Assembly (NCBI GenBank): GCA_027924585.1
Contig: BSBM01000609.1
Coordinates: 1,003,501 to 1,067,500 of the forward strand
Reading direction: 5' to 3'
Length of the DNA: 64,000 bases
DNA from: Larix kaempferi
Taxonomy: Eukaryota > Streptophyta > Pinopsida > Pinales > Pinaceae
Shown here: piece after piece, positions 22,244 to 34,239 of the stretch
How positions within the stretch are numbered: position 1 is the stretch's first letter
Layout of the letters: every line of letters begins with the position of its first letter
Made by a program: the position numbers and the translations under genes
The notes under the pieces: generated by a model
What the model was told of the DNA's origin: nothing
The model's database searches: none
What the model saw: the letters and a program-made list of their open reading frames with translations, nothing else

Positions 22244-22248
22244 CATAC

Positions 22249-23110
22249 GTAATGTCATATATACCTCTATGAATTTATGCATGGTATTTCAAGGCATTAT
22301 TCATGGCTCTAGATGCCTCAATAATTTCTTTAGGGATTAAGGCATGGTTTTCTTCATTGGAAAAGTATTTGCAATGTCTGTAGGCATGTACATATTGATT
22401 AAAAATTCCTAATGAAACTGACATTGTCAATCATAGGCCAATGATACTCTTAGGAGGGCATGCGTGGTTGGTTGAGGCAACCTTCTTGGCCCTATATTTC
22501 TAGAAGATTCCTTTAGGGATTGAGCTCCAAGTCCCCTCCCTTAATCGTGTCCAAGGCCCCAAGGCCCCAAGACCCATACATAGTTCCACTGATACTCCCA
22601 AGAAGTCATGCGTGGTGCTTTAAGGCATTGTTTATGGTTCTATTTGAATCTAATGTTTCTTTAGGACCCAAGGAAAGGTCTTCTTCCCTATAACACTTCT
22701 AATCCCCAGAGGCACATACAACTATGCAAAACCCCCTAATCAAACTGACATCCTCAATCACAAGGAAATGATACATGAGGATCCCATGTGTGATTGGTCA
22801 AGAAAACCTTTTTATGCCTTGATGCCTAGAAGAATCCTTTAAGGAATGAAGTTCAGGTATCCTCCCCTGATCATGTCCAAGGCCTCAAGACCCATACAGA
22901 CTGCTAAAATAATCTAATGGAACCTATATGCCTATTTACAAGAAAATGATTTTCTCGAGTGGTCATTTGGGGTGGTTCAAGGTGCAATTATTGTTCTAAG
23001 ATTCTTGGAAGCTTCATTTAGGGCCTAAGGATTGTGGTTTTTCCCCTAACCATATCCAGGGTTTAGAGAGCCATATTTAATGTTCCAAACCTCATAATGA
23101 TGTTTATCAT
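22249..23110. repeat. Diverged ~330-bp tandem repeat, continued
   Basis: CGTGTCCAAGGCCCC at 22547, CATGTCCAAGGCC at 22872 and CATATCCAGGG at 23051 continue the array of 18466-19226. Block order is the same within each unit. Homology fades after about 23110. Confidence 0.72.
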
Positions 23111-25927
23111 CGTTTGGATACTAAGAATACCCTAAAAATGTCCTTTGTGGTAGATCAACATGTCATTCTTGGCCCTACATGCTTAAAATATAGTGCTAAA
23201 AAGATTCTAATAGAGCGCATATTCCCTCTTAAAGGCCAAAGGTGGCATAGTGGCAACCGTTTGTGCATTTCTCAATAGAGCACATATTCTTTAGAGTGTG
23301 CACACATTTCTATAGGATGTGCATCCCTTGAATTCAAATTTTTTAGCACTATTGATAATTCTAAAATATGTGTTTGCTAACTTGGTTGGATTGGACATAG
23401 GTTGGGAATGTTAAACCTGCTGGTTTGGGATGGAAACACATGAAAATATACATTTTTCATCATGTTTCTCAATAAAAATAATTTTGACTTTATTTTTAGG
23501 TAGCCTACACAAATTTGAGATCGATGAAACTACACACATATATATAGCTTCATCAATGTAGATTCTAAAAATAGATTTTTGTATCTTATTTTATTTTTTG
23601 TTTACTATGTTTAATTTATTTTTGTTTTGATAGATATCCAAATATTAAAATGCATATTTATATTGTTCATATTATAAATTTTTCTTCTTTGGTCCATTTT
23701 TAAAATAAATTATACATTGCACTAATATATATAAAGATCTACAATCTAAAAAATATATTGTTTGATTATGTTAAGGTCATTATACTATGCACTAATGCAT
23801 GGTCTCATAATTTTATGGGTATAACAAGTTACATAATTTTAAAAAATTATAGAAATAACTTTACAAATTTTGAAAAAATAGTTGTGCACAAGAACAATCC
23901 ATTTTCTACAATGGTACAATTTTGTTAATGAAATTCCATCATTTAGGTACTCAACACCTACATTATGGGAACATATGTATTATGTTTTTCCTAAAAATAA
24001 CATATCAAAGTTAGAAAAACTCAAATTTAACATACTTATAACAAATCCATAAATAAACCTTTTATATTCTTGAAGATAGTTTGATTTCCTAAATTTCATC
24101 TTCTTACACTTTATTCAAATTCATTATGAAATTACCTCAAATCGTCCCTCCAAATCACTAGATTGGTGTTTTCCCATATTTGCATTGCCACAAAAATGCC
24201 ATGAGAGACCATCATTAACTTGCAATCACCCTTAATATGCCAAATGTTTAGGAATTTATTATAATATAAATAAGGAATTTATACATATATGAACTTATTA
24301 CAATGATACTATCTATATTGTGATTAGGTACACAATAAATTTTATGGTTCATCTCCATTCTATGGGAAAACCACATTTCTATAATTGGTTTAACATGAAA
24401 TTTCATGGTTTCCATGCATGTCCAATTTTCACATGCCATCAATACTATCTCAAATATGTGGGATATATAGTGCACAATACTTTATAATGGTCAGTAAAAT
24501 ATGATATCCTCACAAAAACTGCATTCCATATTTTCATGAAGGAAATAAGTAAAAATGTCATTTCAATCATCTGAAGGGGCCTTGAAGTGAGATAATTAGA
24601 AGTTATATCACACTAAAAAGTACGATGTAGGTTTATCTACCATTATAGCAATGAAATATTACATTGGAATGAATTAAGGTAACCTCTTCTCAAGAAGATC
24701 AACTTCTATACTATATGTGGATACATTACAAAAATACCTACCTATAATCCAACACTACACCTTTGTTTGTTCAATACAATATTATTCGTAGATTACCTTC
24801 CTTTACTACCAGTACTTCCACTTCCTCTTAATCACTTCCATGTTCTTTTATTTTTAAGCATGGTAGTATTGTATTTTATAGAAATGTGAGTGATTTACTT
24901 AGCTCTATTAACCCTTCACTAAGAGTGATGTTTCTTTCCTAAAGAATCGACTCAACCATGAAGTAACTAGTATTGGGGTGAGTGCAAACTAATGAGGGTC
25001 ACTTTTGGCGCGTTAGATGAAATAGAAAAATGAAAAATCAGGAATCCCTCAACTTACTTGGATTTTTTGAGATACTTACACAAGATATCTTACATTGAGT
25101 AAAAAATATGAAATGTAGGAAATTGAATCACGTTTCTGAATATATGTGTTTTATGTATTGAAAATTTACATAACCATGTCAAATTTCATCTTTTCAAACA
25201 GTCACTTTTTATTTTTCTGGAAAATGATAAGGTATATTTTTTTGTGGGTGCAACCTTTGAGTGCCTAAATGATGGTTTCAGGCTACAAAAATTGGTAGAA
25301 ATGTATAAAACACGTAGCACTAGTGCAATACTATTTTTACAAAATTAAATGTTTAAGTTTTAATTTTTTTTAATTATCTAAGTGACCAAACCTCGAGAAT
25401 GGTACGCCAAATGTGGGTGCATCATTTGAAGTTCTAAATGAAATCATTTTGACTTGGGATTTTTATAGAGCATAGAGGTCAGTGGCTACTAGTGCAGTAT
25501 AATTTTTTTTTTTTTAAATGGTTTTGAAATGTAAAAGTTACGGAAGAAACACTAACAACATGTTTTTTGACTTAAGGAGTGATGATACAAGAAAATTAGG
25601 AAAAAAATAGAAAAAAATAACAGTTTTTTTTGTAAATTACATATGTGGAATTTGCATAACAAATGCTATATATCCCTAAAATTTAGTCAAAAAAGTTGTG
25701 TATGTCATGTTGTAAAGAGTGGTGAAAGACAACCATATTGAGAAAAATGGTGGAAATGCCCAATTAGCTATGGTTTAGCACAATCCATAGCACAAGTTTA
25801 ATAAGTACGAACCAACCACATAGGACTATAGATGACATGCGGGCACATGAGGAGGTATGTTTTAGGTGCTAAGGAATGTTCTCACGTTGTGTTTAAATTC
25901 AAATTTGATTCTCGCGCTTGGTGTAAA
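23111..25927. other. AT-rich, unassigned
   Basis: No coding domain, LTR pair or terminal inverted repeat found by eye. Confidence 0.4.
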
Positions 25928-26031
25928 AAAAAACATCTAGTGTTTTGTTTCTCCAAAACGCTCTAGCATTTTGGAGAAACAAAACTCTAGAGTGTTTTGG
26001 AGTTACAAAATGCTCTAGTGTTATAAACCAC
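25928..26031. repeat. Variant 26-bp palindromic repeat, about 3-4 units
   Basis: CAAAACGCTCTAGCATTTTG at 25954, CAAAACTCTAGAGTGTTTTG at 25980 and CAAAATGCTCTAGTGTTAT at 26006 are exactly 26 bp apart. Each has a near-palindromic core around CTCTAG, related to the larger array at 28793. Confidence 0.8.
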
Positions 26032-26119
26032 ATAAACTATGTGTTAAATGATTAATGGAGATAAGGGGCGAGAGAGAGAGAGGGGATATGAGGGGGGGAT
26101 CAAGGGACATAAATTTATG

Positions 26120-28075
26120 GAGGTGGAGAGAGGAATGCGAAGGGAGAAAATTATATGCCTAAACCAATAAGTCCTAAGGCCCAAAAAACCTAAATCCTTA
26201 CACCCTTAAGCACCTAAGACCTTAACACATAATCCCTTAACACTTTAAACCCTTTACACTTAATACAAACCTTTTATATCTTACCCCACTAACAACCGAT
26301 CCCTAAATCCCTTAACTTATAAATATCATAATCCTTAAATCCCTGGTCCCTTAATTAACCCCTTATCTCCCATCCTCGTATTCCTTATCCTCTGACACCC
26401 TAAGACCTTAACCCCTTATAATCCCTTAACACTATAGCACCTAAGCTCTTAATTCCTAATCACTTAAAACCTAACCCCCTAACCCCAGAGCCCTAAATAC
26501 ATTTACCCCTAAATCCCCTAAACCCTAAACCCCTTAAGTCCTTTAATTATTTATCTCTAATCCTTTAACCATTGGCCTCTAAGCTCCAGTTTACCCTATA
26601 GATGTAAAATAATTGTCTACATCTACATTGTGTTTGCATATGCGACCTCCCTTGTGCCAGTGCAACCTGCACTTGCTTGTGCACTCTTTGTTTGCATGTG
26701 GGCTCTTTGTTTGCATGCGATCTCTTTGTTTGATTGATCTCTCTCCCTTAGGATTGATCGCTCCTCTCTTGAATTTGGAATTATCACTTAGGCTTTTGCG
26801 CTAGCCTCTAAGCTCTAGTTTACCCCTTGTAAGCCTTTAACTCTTTAACCCCTTCACCATTAATGCCTAACCTCATAAACCCTAAGAACCTAACCCTAGA
26901 GCACTAAATCCTTTAACCCCTAAATCCCCTACCCACTTAAACCCCTTAACCACTTTACCTCTAATCCCACAACCCATAACCCCTAAGACCTATTCCACCC
27001 CTAACCCCTAAACAACCTAACCCATAATACTTAAATCCCAAATCTCTAAATCCCTAAAGCCTTAATCCCTTAACCCCTAGAAACAATTAAACCTCTAACT
27101 ACTTGGTACTTAACCCCTAACCCCTTAAACGTTATCCCCTTAACCATTGATCCCTAAATTCCATAACCCCTAAATCACATAACCCATAAAACCCCTTAAC
27201 CCCCTATCTGCTTAACTCCCTAACCCTTAAATATTTAAACTTGCTAACCACTTTATGCCTTTAACTCTAAAATCTTAACCCATAACCCCTAAGTCCTAGT
27301 TAACCCGCTAACCCTAAAACCCTTAACCCATAATCCCTAAATCCCAAAACCCATAAATCCCTAAATCCCAAAGCCCATAAATCCCTAGAAAATCCTAATC
27401 CCTCATCTCCTAGAAGCCATTAATCCCTTAACCCCCAATCCTTTGATACTTTAACCCCTTGACACTTAACTCTTATCCAAATCAACCCTAACATCCTAAC
27501 CCTATAGCCATAAATCCGTTATCCCATAAATATGTTAACCCCTAAAGGCCTCACCTCTTAAATAACCACCAATCCTCTAACCCTTATGTCCTTAACCACT
27601 AATCCCTTGAGCCCTTAAACCTTAAACCCTTTACCTTTAATGCTTAACCTCTTGAACCCTAATCCCTTGAAATTGGTGCCCTCAATCCCTTAACTCCTAA
27701 AGCCCCTAAACCCTAAACCCCTTTATTTATGAGCACCTAACACCTAATCCCTACTTTATCCACAAACACTTAAGCCCTTAATGTCAAACCTCTAAATCTG
27801 CAACGCCCTAAACCTGGATCCCTAAATCAATTTTAAGAAATAAATCCCTTAACCCCTAAGATCGTTGACCCCTAACACCTTGACCCCTTTACCTGTTTAC
27901 CTCTAATGCCTCAACCACTGAACACTAACCTTGAGTTTAAACCCCATAACCTCTTAGATCCTTATCCCTCCAATGCCATAATCGCTAAACACCTAAACCC
28001 TTTTATCCATTTAACTCTAATCCCTTAACCCCTAACACCAAATCCCTAGTTAACCTCCTAACCCATACAACATGA
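26120..28075. repeat. Degenerate telomere-like (CCCTAAA-type) tract
   Basis: About 1.9 kb made largely of variants of CCCTAAA, CCCTTAA and CCTAACCC on this strand (for example around 26516-26535 and 27115-27140). It is interrupted near 26600-26820 by unrelated sequence. Units are not in register, so it is a decayed interstitial telomere-like array, not a functional telomere. Such blocks are common in conifer chromosomes. Confidence 0.75.
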
Positions 28076-28122
28076 AGCCCAAAACCCTTGAAGATAAGGA
28101 GGGATAGGGAAATAAAGGAAAT

Positions 28123-28850
28123 ATTTTCTTGGTAAGTAAATATTAAATAAGGTTTCAAGGATAATTGTTTTTTATAGATATTAAACATAATGCTAGAGCA
28201 TGATGAATTTCTATAACGGTAGAGTGTTATAGAAATATTACTTTGTATAATGCACCGCACGGTCCCCCCCATTGACTTAAGGAATTGAACGAATTCTAGC
28301 AGTTTATTTTATCGTCAATGTACATTGGATTTACTAATAACTATCCCAAGATGTCCTTTCTATAATTGCACAAAAGTGATGATCCTAAAAATGAAAACTC
28401 CGAATCTTTCTACGGAACAGAAAAGACCAATTAACCTAGAGACTTTTTTCACTATTCTTTACCTCCGGGATTTGGTTGTGGATCCACCTTAGTCATCGTA
28501 TTGGTGGGACCCGATAGCAGATGAGAAATCTATCTGGAAATATACCTTGCCCTTTTCTGGATTATTCATTCACACACACTTAAAATGGAGCGATCGTGCT
28601 ATCTCCTTAAACAAGCACAAAAACCAAAAAAACAATGGAGTTGTAGGGATCTGAAACTCGAACAATGTGTCTTAATTTTCTATGCACTCAATGTGAGAGT
28701 GCCTCTCTTTTTGGCATTCCTTGCAGAGTGCGCTGGTAAGTAAATATTAAATAAGGTTTCAAGGATAATTTTTTTTGTATAGATATTAAACATAATGCTT
28801 GAGCATTATAAATTTCTATAACGCTAGAGTGTTATAGAAATACATAACGC
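28123..28850. repeat. Direct duplication of about 115 bp flanking a 500-bp spacer
   Basis: The sequence GGTAAGTAAATATTAAATAA at about 28130 recurs at about 28735, continuing through AGGTTTCAAGGATAATT and into the first two 26-bp palindromic units of each array (28188/28214 and 28793/28819). The spacer (28260-28730) has no recognised gene. Confidence 0.85.
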
Positions 28851-29078
28851 TATAGCGTTATAGAAACACATAATGCCATAGTGTTATGGAAATACATAAC
28901 ACTATGGCATTATGTGTTTCTATAACGCTAGAGCGTTATGTATTTCTATAACACTAGAGCGTTATAGAAACGCATAACACTAGAGCGTTATAGAAACACA
29001 TAACACTATAGCGTTATGTGTTTCTATAACGCTAGAGAGTTATGTATTTCCATAACGCTCGAGCATTTCATTTCCTGA
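28793..29078. repeat. Array of eleven 26-bp units with a palindromic core
   Basis: Units start at 28793, 28819, 28845, 28871, 28897, 28923, 28949, 28975, 29001, 29027 and 29053, exactly 26 bp apart. Each is a 16-bp near-palindrome (TAACGCTAGAGCGTTA type) plus a 10-bp spacer. The spacer is either TAGAAA(C/T)ACA or its reverse complement TGT(G/A)TTTCTA, changing orientation several times along the array. The structure is visible directly; function is unknown. Confidence 0.93.
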
Positions 29079-29131
29079 CCTGCATGTTAAATGACATGGC
29101 ATGCTCGGGTCCTCCCATGCCTAGTTCAAAG

Positions 29132-29147
29132 AAACGCTCGAGCGTTT
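29132..29147. repeat. Isolated perfect 16-bp palindrome of the same family
   Basis: AAACGCTCGAGCGTTT is its own reverse complement and is followed by TGGTTTCACT, resembling one outlying unit of the 26-bp repeat. Confidence 0.8.
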
Positions 29148-29149
29148 TG

Positions 29150-32100
29150 GTTTCACTAAACTTTCGCGCATTTCACGAAACTAAGATTGCATCTAAAAGC
29201 TCCCTCAACTACGTGCGAGGGCCCATTGAATTCCCAAACTTTTCAATCCCACTAGACCTTTCTCAAACTCAATTAACATTAGTATTATTGTCACCTTAAT
29301 TTCTACTTTTTTGTTTGCACCCCAACCTTTTTTGTACTTGAATGGCATTGAATTACCATTGCTTAACCATTGTAACCCCCCCTTTTCCACTAGATATTGG
29401 GTTAGCTAAGGAGAGTCTATGCATGAAACCTTTTAGATAGTTGAGATATTTCAATGGAGGGACTATATGGGAAGGATTTTACTTGAAAGTATCCTTTAAG
29501 TGTTCATAGGTGTGGTGGATCTTAAGGAAAACCTACGTCAGATACCAAAAATTTCCTTTAAATATGGCTTTGTTTCTTTTCACCACAATTTAAGCTAAAT
29601 GAGGAATACCTTTGTATAGACTTCTGGTTTTATAGTCCCATCTTTCCAGAAATTTTACAATAGAATATGCTCTTCAAATGCCTATTCTCTTTAGCATACA
29701 CTTCTTGGATGAAGATATTTATATAGAGTAGTGCTAGTGGAGAAGAATACTTGTAATTGAATTAGTAGACACATCGCAAAGAAAGCACACTCATAGGACT
29801 TGCCAACATTTCCTTTAGAGATTATCTGATATATTGACTATGTTGTTTATGGTTATTCAAGATATCATTTTCACCTTGTGTGGATCATGCATTTTCTATA
29901 AAATTCTCCACCAAAAAAATTGTTTACTCTTAAGGTAGTTGTAGGAAGGATATTTTCTATCTAGTCTTAACTAAGTTTGTACAATTTTCCCTATTTTCAC
30001 ACTGGAACTAAAGAGTTTGTTATCTTGATAATATCCATGTGTATAAATATATGTAAGTGTCTCATTCCCTAATTGGATCAAATTCCAAATTTATGTCCAA
30101 ATCCTTAATTTAACAATATTAATGCTATGGGCATATGCTCACTAGAAAAAATGATTTTCTTAAAAACTACTAATAAGGGATTTTGTTGAGTTGAACTCTG
30201 ATCCACACTCCACCTAAGAATCTTAAAGTTATCCTTAAATAACTCAAATGAATATGATTTTTCCTTATTAAAAATAAAGTGTCCCAAATACTTTTTTTCT
30301 AAATTATGATCACTTTAAAAATTATCTTCAATGAATTACTTCTAAATGATTTAAATTCTAAACACTTTAAAGATGCTTTAATAGAAATATACTTATAAAT
30401 GATATAGTAATTCCATAATCCCCTTGAATGAACAACCACAACCAAATTGCTTTTACACCTAGATCCCTTGATGACTTTAAATACCCATCTACTCGTAAAT
30501 TTACATTTTGGTAAGGTTATTGATTTATAAGAGGAATCCCTTTCATTATTATTACTCTCCATTTTTGCAAGGTTCTTTATTTATTTATAAGGGGAATCCT
30601 TTTGTTTGTTATTACTCCCTAATAAAAAATGAAAATCCTTAAAAAATCCTTCTTAGGGTTATAGCTATGAAAAACTAAAGTAATTAAAACTTTAAAGAAA
30701 ACAACTTTATATCTAAATTTTTATTAGTCGAGTTAAGCCATTCTTAAGATTGTAAGCTATGGAAAATTAAGATAATTATATGTTTAAAGAAAAAAACTTT
30801 ATATCTAATTTTTTATTAGTCGAATTCATTATATAATTAATTAAATCCATCTATTTAGGAGGAAGTTTAATTATGCTATAAGGTGACAATACCATTTAAT
30901 CACCTCATTGGCTTAGGAGTCTCTTAAGGAGAGGATTTGGCTCTATTACGTTGTAACTTTGATCCATGGCCAAATGGAGAATCATTCCTTCTATTGGAGT
31001 TAACTATTTTACGTATTGTCTTTTTTTAGCTAAAAGTACGTTTGGCTTTGGCTTTATAAAGGACCTTCATGGCAATGGATCTCATTTAAAACTCGTTGTG
31101 TCGATCACCATTTAGCATCATTGATTTTGTTCAAATTCTTGATTTATTAACATATATAATTAAATATGAAAGACAAAAGGATAATTGCAATATATATGAT
31201 TTGATTGTGACTTAAGATTTTGTTTATTTTTGTAATTATATATTATTTTTGGCTATCCTTTTGGTGATGGTGAATAATTTCATTTCTTTATAGGAAGTGA
31301 TGTAATTTACATTAATAATTATTAATATTATATATTATTAGTCCCTTCTAAGGCAGGGATTATAGCAATGGGTTCATTGTCAAAACTAAATTGACTTTTT
31401 ATTAATTTTATCAATTTAATAGTTGTTTTACAATGTTATGTAAAAAATAATTATTAATTTTAATTTTTTAAAAATAATAAAATGTTTTTTAATTTTTGAA
31501 ATTAGAAAATACTATGTTTTTATTGGTTTTAAGGCTTGATTTGACAAAATATCCGTGGTTGGAGGTGACAATTAGTTTTAAAAAAAAATATTCTATTTAA
31601 AAATATTTCTCAAATTAACACATAATCATAAATAGTATATATACTAATTATTTTACAAATACCAAAGCATCATGACAATATCTAGTAGTACACATAATAA
31701 TGTTATTTAATTATGCCTTTCATAAAACCCTAAACCCTCCCCTTCATTCCATTCCTGCAATTTTTTATTTACATACCTTTAAAATAATTGTTAATATTAA
31801 CCATCTATAAAATTTGCAACGACTATTAAATGCAATACTTATGCTGAGTTGAAAGATGCATTGCACTATGGAGAAGATGTGATGTTCCATCTTATATTTA
31901 TTTTTATATAATATTAAAATTTGCGATGCTTATCATTTTCTAGATGCAGTGTTGAATTTATTATATATAAATAAATATAAATAATTTTATTTTTTTATAG
32001 ATTGTTAGTAGTTTATGTTACTATCTAAAATTAAATGGTCCCAGGTTTATCATAATTAATTCAGAGTTGTTTTTATTTAAAAATATACACACGTATGTAG

Positions 32101-32243
32101 AGAGGGATTAATTCCATCCCGTGACGTGTAACACTTTGTCTACTTTTATATATTAAATAAGGTCTTCTATCTACATGGTAGATTCGGAAAAAAGATGGAT
32201 ATATTGACATTTAATTATAATAAATTTTATCAACAAAATAAAT
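29150..32243. other. AT-rich, unassigned
   Basis: No gene or complete element recognised. A segment near 31620-31720 (ATAGT..ATA..ATTTTACAAATACCAAAGCA) resembles one near 39480-39590 on the other side of the LINE, so an older dispersed repeat occurs on both sides. Confidence 0.4.
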
Positions 32244-32622
32244 AAATCTAATGTTTTTTTTTTTTTTTTGAAATGCCATTGTAAATGCAAGGGATTGACG
32301 GTGATGGGATGGCGAGGTTTCTGCGAGGGAGGTTTGAGATTTTCTGCAGTACGGTGGGATTTTTACAGTACGGGTTCGTTTGATGTTTAATGAATCACCC
32401 GTTCTTATGTGGCACAATGGTGGCTTATCTTGCCGGGCCTTTGAACTCGCCCTCGGTCATATGGGAGGTCTTCGTTTTTGGTTTTTCTGTTGTTTCTTCC
32501 TAGGGTTTGGTTGAGGGCTTCTGTAGTGGGATCCAGGTGTCGTAGTGCTTGCTAGGTGTCAGAGATTTTTTCTTCGTGTGGACAGGTGGGGTTTTTACCG
32601 GCTCCCTCGGTTCTGGGCCGTT

Positions 32623-34239
32623 ATGGCCTCTACTTGCTGCCAATTTGGTGATGTTTCTTTCCCTTCTACTGATTTTCGCGGTGGTGTGCCGAAGGTACCG
32701 ACTTTACAGAATCCCGTGACTGAAAACCCTGATGTTTCTTTCCCTTCTACTGATTTTCGCTGTGGTGTGCCGAGGGTTCCGGCTTTGCAGAAGCCCGTGT
32801 CTGATAACCCAAATCTTTTTGGTGTGAAGGCGAGGGTTCGGCGTAGTCTAAAAGTACATAAGGCTCGAGCTTCTTTTTCTAGGTTTGTGATTGCGGAAGA
32901 CGCCAACCTGGATAGGGTGGCTTTGCTTGCGGAACGAGCACTCGTTGGGCGGCTGGAGTTTACTTTTGCTTCGAAAAATGAAATTCTGGAGTGGGTTAAG
33001 GAAAACTGGGTGTCGGCTGCTGGAATGGCCCCGAGGGTTAATTTATTGATGAATCACTGGATTCTGTTCGTCTTTCCGGACGCTGAGATGTTATCGAAAG
33101 TTTTGGAGGGTACCTGGCTTTTTAAAGAAGGTTCATTGATTCTAAAGCGCTGGCATTTATCCTTCGATCCTTTAATGGAGAAGCAGAGGTTTCGGCATCT
33201 TTGGATGCTGATACCTGGATTGCCTATTGAGCTATGGACGGAGGAGATTGTTGTAGGTTTGGTTAATTCAGTAGGGCGCTTCGTCCGTATTGATCGAAAG
33301 TCTCTGTTTGGTATAGACAGGAGGTATGCAAAGGTAATGGTAGAGATTTACATGGATGCTGGTCTTCCGGCTGAAGTTGAGGTTGTCTGGGGAAGCAGGT
33401 GCTAGAAGCAAAGACTTGATTTTTTCAGAATTCCTTTCAGATGTTTTGCATGTAAGGAAATTGGGCACATTTTTGAAAAATGCCCTTATGCGGTGAAGAC
33501 TGGTTCGGCTTCCATTGGAAAAGCGGACCTGTGTACTCCCTCGGGTTTAATTGGTAAGTCTATTTCCTTTCCTGATGCTGTGTATTCTGATGTTTCAAAG
33601 GAAGAAATTGCTTTGATGGAGGTGACGGAAAAAGCATTAGATGGTTGTATTTCCTCTGGGGAGGTCATTTTGAGACATGGTATTAAATTGCCCTCGGTTG
33701 GTGGTCCTTCCCTGTCTTCTGATATGATGAAACCTGCTATTGTTTGCAATCTGTCATCTGTCTTAGATTCGGTGGAAGATAGGGTAGCTTCGGTTGAGGA
33801 TAGGGTTGTTAAGGGGTTGGATATTTCTAAGGATAATTCATGTATTGAGATTCAGGGTTCTGAATTGCATATTTCCCCATCTATTTCGGGTAGTGTTCCT
33901 GAGGTTATTGGGGCTTTGGACTCTTCTGTCCCTCATCCTGTTGAGAATGATTTTTCCGAGCATTGTAGCCTTTTCGTTGGTGGGGTTCTTAAAACTCTTA
34001 CTCCGGTGCCTACCTTCTGAAAATCTCCACCTGAAGGTTCTGGTGCTCTCCCGATTAATGCTGCAAATTTTAAGAATGTGACCATTCGTAGGGGTAAGAA
34101 GAAAAAAGAGGGGAGACGGGCATTTGTCAGTGGGGACCCAAGCATTCAACGGGAGATTGGTGAACTGCTTGATGGGGTTTCTGTTAATTCGTCTGTTGAG
34201 GGTCTTAGAGCAAGGATACCCTCTCCTTCTGGTTCGTGA
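32623..34239 (+). pseudogene. LINE ORF1 protein (DUF4283 plus CCHC zinc knuckle)
   Basis: The first good ATG in frame is 32623 (MASTCCQFGD); a longer GTG-initiated frame from 32545 is less likely. The frame runs to the TGA at 34237 with two internal stops, TAG at 33403 and TGA at 34018. Residues about 90-255 form a DUF4283-type domain (ALVGRLEF, WVKENW, NHWILFVFP, LEGTWLFKEGSLILKRW). After the TAG, CFACKEIGHIFEKC (about 33442-33483) is a perfect C-x2-C-x4-H-x4-C knuckle, expected to bind RNA. The C-terminal part is low-complexity and ends basic. ORF1 stop and ORF2 start overlap as TGATG. Confidence 0.88.
32650..32811 (+). repeat. 81-bp in-frame tandem duplication in ORF1
   Basis: Units 32650-32730 and 32731-32811 both encode DVSFPSTDFR.GVP.VP.LQ and then PV...NP. 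The copies have diverged by several substitutions. The reading frame is kept, so 27 residues are repeated near the N-terminus. Confidence 0.93.

Noticed and set aside
26120-28075. Functional chromosome end
   Set aside because: Repeats are degenerate, interrupted and surrounded on both sides by other sequence; an interstitial relic fits better.
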